A stretch of 37,140 bases of DNA, from assembly GCA_029257715.1 (NCBI GenBank), contig JARIAT010000065.1:1-37140 (forward strand). Direction: 5' to 3'. Both the position numbers and the translations under genes were made by a program. Of the stretch, positions 34,141-37,140 are shown one piece after another (within the stretch, counting starts at the first letter, position 1; each line of letters starts with the position of its first letter). The DNA comes from Faecousia sp. (GTDB taxonomy: Bacteria; Bacillota; Clostridia; Oscillospirales; Oscillospiraceae). The notes under the pieces were generated by a model. It searched no databases. It was not told the DNA's origin and worked only from the letters and a program-made list of their open reading frames with translations.

Positions 34141-34181
34141 CTTTATACCCTCTGAGTTATGAAGGGCGGAATGTGTTTGAA

Positions 34182-35585
34182 TTATACCCCAAAATAGCGC
34201 TTGGCATTGTTGGAGGAGATGTCCTGCACCATCTGGCCCAGCAGGCTCAAATCAGCGGGGTATTCTCCGTTTTCCACCCAGGTACCGATCAGATTGCACA
34301 TAATGCGGCGGAAGTACTCGTGGCGGGTGTAGCTGAGGAAGGAACGGGAGTCTGTCAGCATGCCGATAAAGTTCCCAAGAAGTCCAAGGCTGGCGAGGCT
34401 TGTCATCTGCTCAACCATGCCGTTGCGGGTGTCGTTGAACCACCATGCGGAGCCATGCTGGATCTTTCCGGGAACCTCGGTTCCCTGGAATGCACCGATG
34501 AAGGTACCCAGCTGCGCATTGTCACCTGGATTCAGAGAATAGAGGATGGTCTTGGGCAGCGCATCCTCGGAGAAGAGCCGGCTCATGAGCTTAGCCAGAG
34601 GATCTCCGGAGGGCGTGATTGCGATGCAGTCGAAACCGGTATCGGGGCCGAGCTTTTCCATCATCTTGGCATTGGGATTTCTCAGGCAGGAGAAATGAAT
34701 CTGCATGACCATCCCACGCTTGGCGTACTCTCTGCCACAGTGCAGCAGCAGAGCAGTCTTATAGGCATCGGATTCTGCTTTGGTGACGGATTCGCCTGCC
34801 ATGGCCTTTCGGAAAATGGCGGTCAGAGTTTCGTCATCTGCTTCCACATAGGGAACATAGTCAAGACCGTGATCCGATGCACGGCATCCACGCTGAGCGA
34901 AATATTCGATGCGCTCCGTCAGAGCCTTACGGACACAGTTGATGCAGCCGAAATCATAGCCGACGACCTTCTCCAGCTTGTGCATATAGTCTGCAAACCC
35001 GGGCTTATCCATGTTTACAGCCTTGTCAGGCCGGAAGGAGGGGCAGACCTTGGTTTCGACACTGGGATCGGAGGCGATTTTTTCGTGCCAATTCAGATCG
35101 TCGCAGGGATCATCGGTGGTGCCGACCATATAGACGTTGGACTGGCGAAGAATGCCGCGGACACTCATGTTTGGGTCATTGCGGAGCTTCTCATTGCAGA
35201 GATTCCATACTTCCTCGGCGGTTTCGCCATTGAGGTTGCCGTAATAGCCGAAGTAGCGCTGCAGCTCCAGATGACACCAGTGATACATGGGGTTGCCGAT
35301 GGCCTTGGGAAGCGCCTCTGCGAATTTCTGGAACTTTTCACGGTCGGATGCGGCACCGGTAATGTAGAATTCATCTACACCATTGGAACGCATTACACGC
35401 CACTTGTAGTGGTCACCACCCAGCCAGACCTGAGTGATGTTCTCAAAGCGGCGATCTTCCCAGATTTCTCTGGGATCGATATGGCAGTGGTAGTCAAGAA
35501 TGGGCATCTTGGCTGCGTAGTCGTGGAAAAGTGTCTTTGCGGTGGTGTTAGACAGCAGAAAATCCTGATCCATAAACTGTTTCAT
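34182..35585 (-). CDS. uxaC: Glucuronate isomerase (uronate isomerase)
   Basis: This 467-residue amidohydrolase-fold enzyme converts glucuronate to fructuronate and galacturonate to tagaturonate, the first step of hexuronate breakdown. Metal ligands HCH are at residues 33-35 in LDYHCHIDP. WRVMRSNGV, the QIHFSCLRNPNAK block and GWWF-like SAWWFNDTRNGM are family features. The length fits UxaC exactly when starting at ATG 35583-35585, which has AAAGAGG upstream; the 39-residue upstream extension is not supported. It is divergent from an AraC-family regulator, a likely controller. UxaB, UxuA and KDG pathway genes are not in the window and may follow the regulator. Confidence 0.96.
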   Translation of the reverse strand: MKQFMDQDFLLSNTTAKTLFHDYAAKMPILDYHCHIDPREIWEDRRFENITQVWLGGDHYKWRVMRSNGVDEFYITGAASDREKFQKFAEALPKAIGNPMYHWCHLELQRYFGYYGNLNGETAEEVWNLCNEKLRNDPNMSVRGILRQSNVYMVGTTDDPCDDLNWHEKIASDPSVETKVCPSFRPDKAVNMDKPGFADYMHKLEKVVGYDFGCINCVRKALTERIEYFAQRGCRASDHGLDYVPYVEADDETLTAIFRKAMAGESVTKAESDAYKTALLLHCGREYAKRGMVMQIHFSCLRNPNAKMMEKLGPDTGFDCIAITPSGDPLAKLMSRLFSEDALPKTILYSLNPGDNAQLGTFIGAFQGTEVPGKIQHGSAWWFNDTRNGMVEQMTSLASLGLLGNFIGMLTDSRSFLSYTRHEYFRRIMCNLIGTWVENGEYPADLSLLGQMVQDISSNNAKRYFGV

Positions 35586-35631
35586 AGGAAAAACCTCTTT
35601 CAGATTCGTTTTGTGTGGGAGTGCGAATGAT

Positions 35632-35656
35632 GGGGTGGACAGCAGCTGTCCACCCC
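35632..35656. promoter_or_regulatory. Perfect inverted repeat in the uxaC leader
   Basis: GGGGTGGACAG (35632-35642) and CTGTCCACCCC (35646-35656) are exact inverted copies with a CAG loop, about 47 bases upstream of the uxaC ATG. No T-run follows on the minus strand, so it is either an operator or an mRNA stem affecting translation or stability. Confidence 0.6.
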
Positions 35657-35704
35657 GAAAGATCATATCAGAACCGCTCGCCGATGGGGAAGAACGGAAC
35701 ATAT

Positions 35705-35733
35705 ATTATCGAATCTCAATGGACAAAGCCAAA
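35705..35733 (-). promoter_or_regulatory. Possible promoter of uxaC
   Basis: On the minus strand TTTGGC (35728-35733), a 17-base spacer and GATAAT (35705-35710) would give a leader of about 110 bases containing the inverted repeat at 35632-35656. The -35 match is weak. Confidence 0.4.
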
Positions 35734-35747
35734 GAAATTGGAATGAG

Positions 35748-35781
35748 TGCCGGATCTGCTTCCCTCAAAGCAGATCCGGCA
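35748..35781. repeat. 14-bp inverted repeat upstream of uxaC
   Basis: TGCCGGATCTGCTT (35748-35761) and AAGCAGATCCGGCA (35768-35781) are exact inverted copies. Neither side has a T-run. It lies just upstream of the possible uxaC promoter. Confidence 0.55.
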
Positions 35782-35785
35782 GGGG

Positions 35786-36338
35786 TAAAACCTGTGGACG
35801 CAGCATCTTCCGGCTAAACCGGCACGAAATGCCGCTGACCGCAACCTGCCGAAGCAGATTTCCCTTATGCGGCCGCTGTATGTCCAAACAGCAAATGAAT
35901 TCGTAACGGAGCGGCGCCCAATGGCAGCCGATCCGCGCAGGTTCAGTCATACCAAATCCATGGTGGAGTTTGACCGGACAGATCCGACGAATTTGACGAA
36001 TCGGCCTGTGACGATATTCACCCCCCGCGAAGATCGTCTTTGTCCTGTCAGAAAAGATTGGTATGGATCCGGCCATCCGATCCGAGACAATCCCCGGAAG
36101 CCGTTGATCCTGTCAGAATTCTTGAAAACCGAATACGATTTCGGATTTCATGTCAGGATTTAAAATCCGCCGCAGATCTGCTCAAACCGGAAAAGGAAAG
36201 ACCGATGGAAAGCTGTCTGCTGTGATTCCCTCAAATCATGCGGCAGCAAATCGGAGAACGGATTCCGGCAGATTTTCAGAAGAAAATCCGACTTTGGCGG
36301 TATTTTAATATCCCTTGATTGGTTTTCCCCAAAAGAAG
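35786..36338. other. Gene-poor region between uxaC and the AraC-family gene
   Basis: No recognisable gene was found. The open frames here (for example 35867-36163 plus and 35765-36076 minus) have no ribosome site or recognisable protein features. The sequence is unusually rich in GATCCG, AAATCCG and related words in both orientations, which could reflect a decayed gene or multiple binding sites. Confidence 0.5.
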
Positions 36339-36354
36339 ATGCAATAAATTGCAT
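36339..36354. promoter_or_regulatory. Palindrome upstream of the AraC-family gene
   Basis: ATGCAAT (36339-36345) and ATTGCAT (36348-36354) are exact inverted copies around AA, about 95 bases upstream of the -35 box. It is a candidate operator. Confidence 0.4.
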
Positions 36355-36393
36355 TTTACACAAATGAACGACAGGTGTTGTGCTGTGCGCTGC

Positions 36394-36444
36394 ATTGCTT
36401 ATGGATTCATAATATCACAATTTTTTACAATGTTGATTGCTTAT
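36394..36444 (+). promoter_or_regulatory. Direct repeats ATTGCTTAT upstream of the AraC promoter
   Basis: ATTGCTTAT occurs at 36394-36402 and 36436-36444, 42 bases apart (about four helix turns). A partial copy, ATTGCTT, at 36445-36451 touches the -35 box. AraC-family proteins bind direct repeats, so autoregulation is plausible. Confidence 0.5.
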
Positions 36445-36449
36445 ATTGC

Positions 36450-36478
36450 TTGACACATTGCGTAACTTGCTTTAAGAT
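36450..36478 (+). promoter_or_regulatory. Promoter of the AraC-family gene
   Basis: TTGACA (36450-36455), a 17-base spacer and TAAGAT (36473-36478) lie 65 bases before the ATG. Confidence 0.65.
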
Positions 36479-36543
36479 ATCAATGAAGGAAATTTTTCGT
36501 CATTTTGTGGTATTTTTGCTGTTTTTAGGGAGGAGAAATTGAT

Positions 36544-37140
36544 ATGGCATCGAGATCTCAGTCGTTTACAACGCGCCAGCATATGATTCGGCGTACCTAT
36601 GAAGTATATCGCTATCGGGATTGTTATCTCAATGAGGTAGCACTTCATCACCATGATTTTTATGAAGTTTATTTTTTCCTCTCCGGCAATATTGCATATA
36701 CCATTGACAGTCGGGTATATCAGATGATACCCGGGGATATTCTTCTGATTAGTCCCAATGAGCTTCACCAGCCCCTGTTTGGAAAGGCCATGCAGCCATA
36801 TGAACGGATGGTGCTTTGGATCGACAAGAACTATCTTCAGCGGTTTTCTGTCTGGGATGTGGATCTTGCCCGTTGTTTCGATCAGGGAACCAGCAATCTG
36901 CTTCGGCCGGATGCACAGCTTCGGACGACTCTGACAACGCTGTTTGAACAGATGCTTTTGGAAGACGGAAAACAGGCCTTTGCCGGGGAGCTTTTATCGG
37001 ATACGCTGTTTTTGCAGACAATGATTCTGATTAACCGTTTGGCTATGCAGCCCAGCGGTGTTCCGGAGCTTCCGGATAAGTCCGGTTCCGTGGTGGAGGA
37101 TGTGCTGGCATATATCAATGAGCATTATCAGGAAGAGTTG
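36544..37140 (+). CDS. AraC-family transcriptional regulator, 3' partial
   Basis: The frame is open from ATG 36544 to the window end (199 codons) and is cut before its DNA-binding part is complete. The N-terminal region is a cupin sensor domain, with HHHDFYEVYFFLSGNIAYTI (about residues 35-54) and GDILLISPNELHQP (about 64-77) as in AraC-type sugar sensors. The last residues, EDVLAYINEHYQEEL, match the first helix that begins the double helix-turn-helix domain. The start is supported by GGGAGGAG. It is divergent from uxaC, separated by about 950 bases, and probably controls hexuronate or other sugar genes beyond the window; this is inference. Confidence 0.88.
   Translation, partial: MASRSQSFTTRQHMIRRTYEVYRYRDCYLNEVALHHHDFYEVYFFLSGNIAYTIDSRVYQMIPGDILLISPNELHQPLFGKAMQPYERMVLWIDKNYLQRFSVWDVDLARCFDQGTSNLLRPDAQLRTTLTTLFEQMLLEDGKQAFAGELLSDTLFLQTMILINRLAMQPSGVPELPDKSGSVVEDVLAYINEHYQEEL

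Noticed and set aside
34173..35630. 485-residue plus-strand frame opposite uxaC
   Set aside because: Antisense shadow of uxaC, which matches its family over the whole length.
35867..36163. 98-residue plus-strand frame in the uxaC-araC gap
   Set aside because: No ribosome site, no recognisable features and composition dominated by the repeated GATCCG-type words.

Overview
The window reads as a low-to-medium GC Gram-positive anaerobe of the class Clostridia, probably Oscillospiraceae/Ruminococcaceae-like (an inference from gene content, not a phylogeny). Supporting signs are amino-acid (Stickland-type) reductase selenoproteins, a T-box in front of ileS, sepF-divIVA, a miaB-mutS-mutL-miaA-hfq cluster, a GGGtGRT/NifU-like pair and many sigma-A promoters of consensus form.

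Left third (1-9149, plus strand): reductive amine metabolism. A partial GrdB/GrdF/GrdH-family selenoprotein with an in-frame UGA is followed by a BCCT-type betaine carrier. After a tRNA-Tyr gene on the other strand come an NSS-type Na+ symporter, GrdX, a TetR-family regulator, a GrdE/GrdG/GrdI-type pyruvoyl proprotein and a second complete selenoprotein (Sec at residue 350). Both selenoprotein genes carry a 6-bp stem hairpin just after the UGA, the expected place for a bacterial SECIS. The NSS promoter and the second grd promoter share a near-palindrome close to GTTATCGCGATAAC, placed over or just after the promoter; this is the best candidate operator for the TetR protein. Proposed logic: each symporter imports a methylated amine or amino acid, the matching B component activates it, and shared GrdA/GrdC/GrdD (not in this window) complete reduction to acetyl phosphate. 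Betaine for the first unit and sarcosine or another amino acid for the second are inferences from the transporters.

Middle (9461-29533, minus strand): housekeeping. A tRNA-Thr/tRNA-Tyr operon (the Tyr gene is identical to the first copy), ileS with its T-box, divIVA and sepF (division), yggS (PLP homeostasis), and the cluster miaB-mutS-CPBP protease-mutL-miaA-hfq (tRNA modification, mismatch repair, RNA chaperone). Then come a Na+/phosphate symporter with a PhoU-like tail, the GGGtGRT plus NifU-like pair of unknown role, ribulose-phosphate 3-epimerase and a DUF1846 protein.

Right part (29804-37140): a membrane-anchored M23 peptidase (+), aspS (+), a second NSS symporter (+) converging on uxaC (-, glucuronate isomerase), a gene-poor stretch of about 950 bases with several inverted and direct repeats, and an AraC-family regulator (+) that runs off the window end. 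No insertion sequence, prophage, CRISPR array or rRNA was seen.
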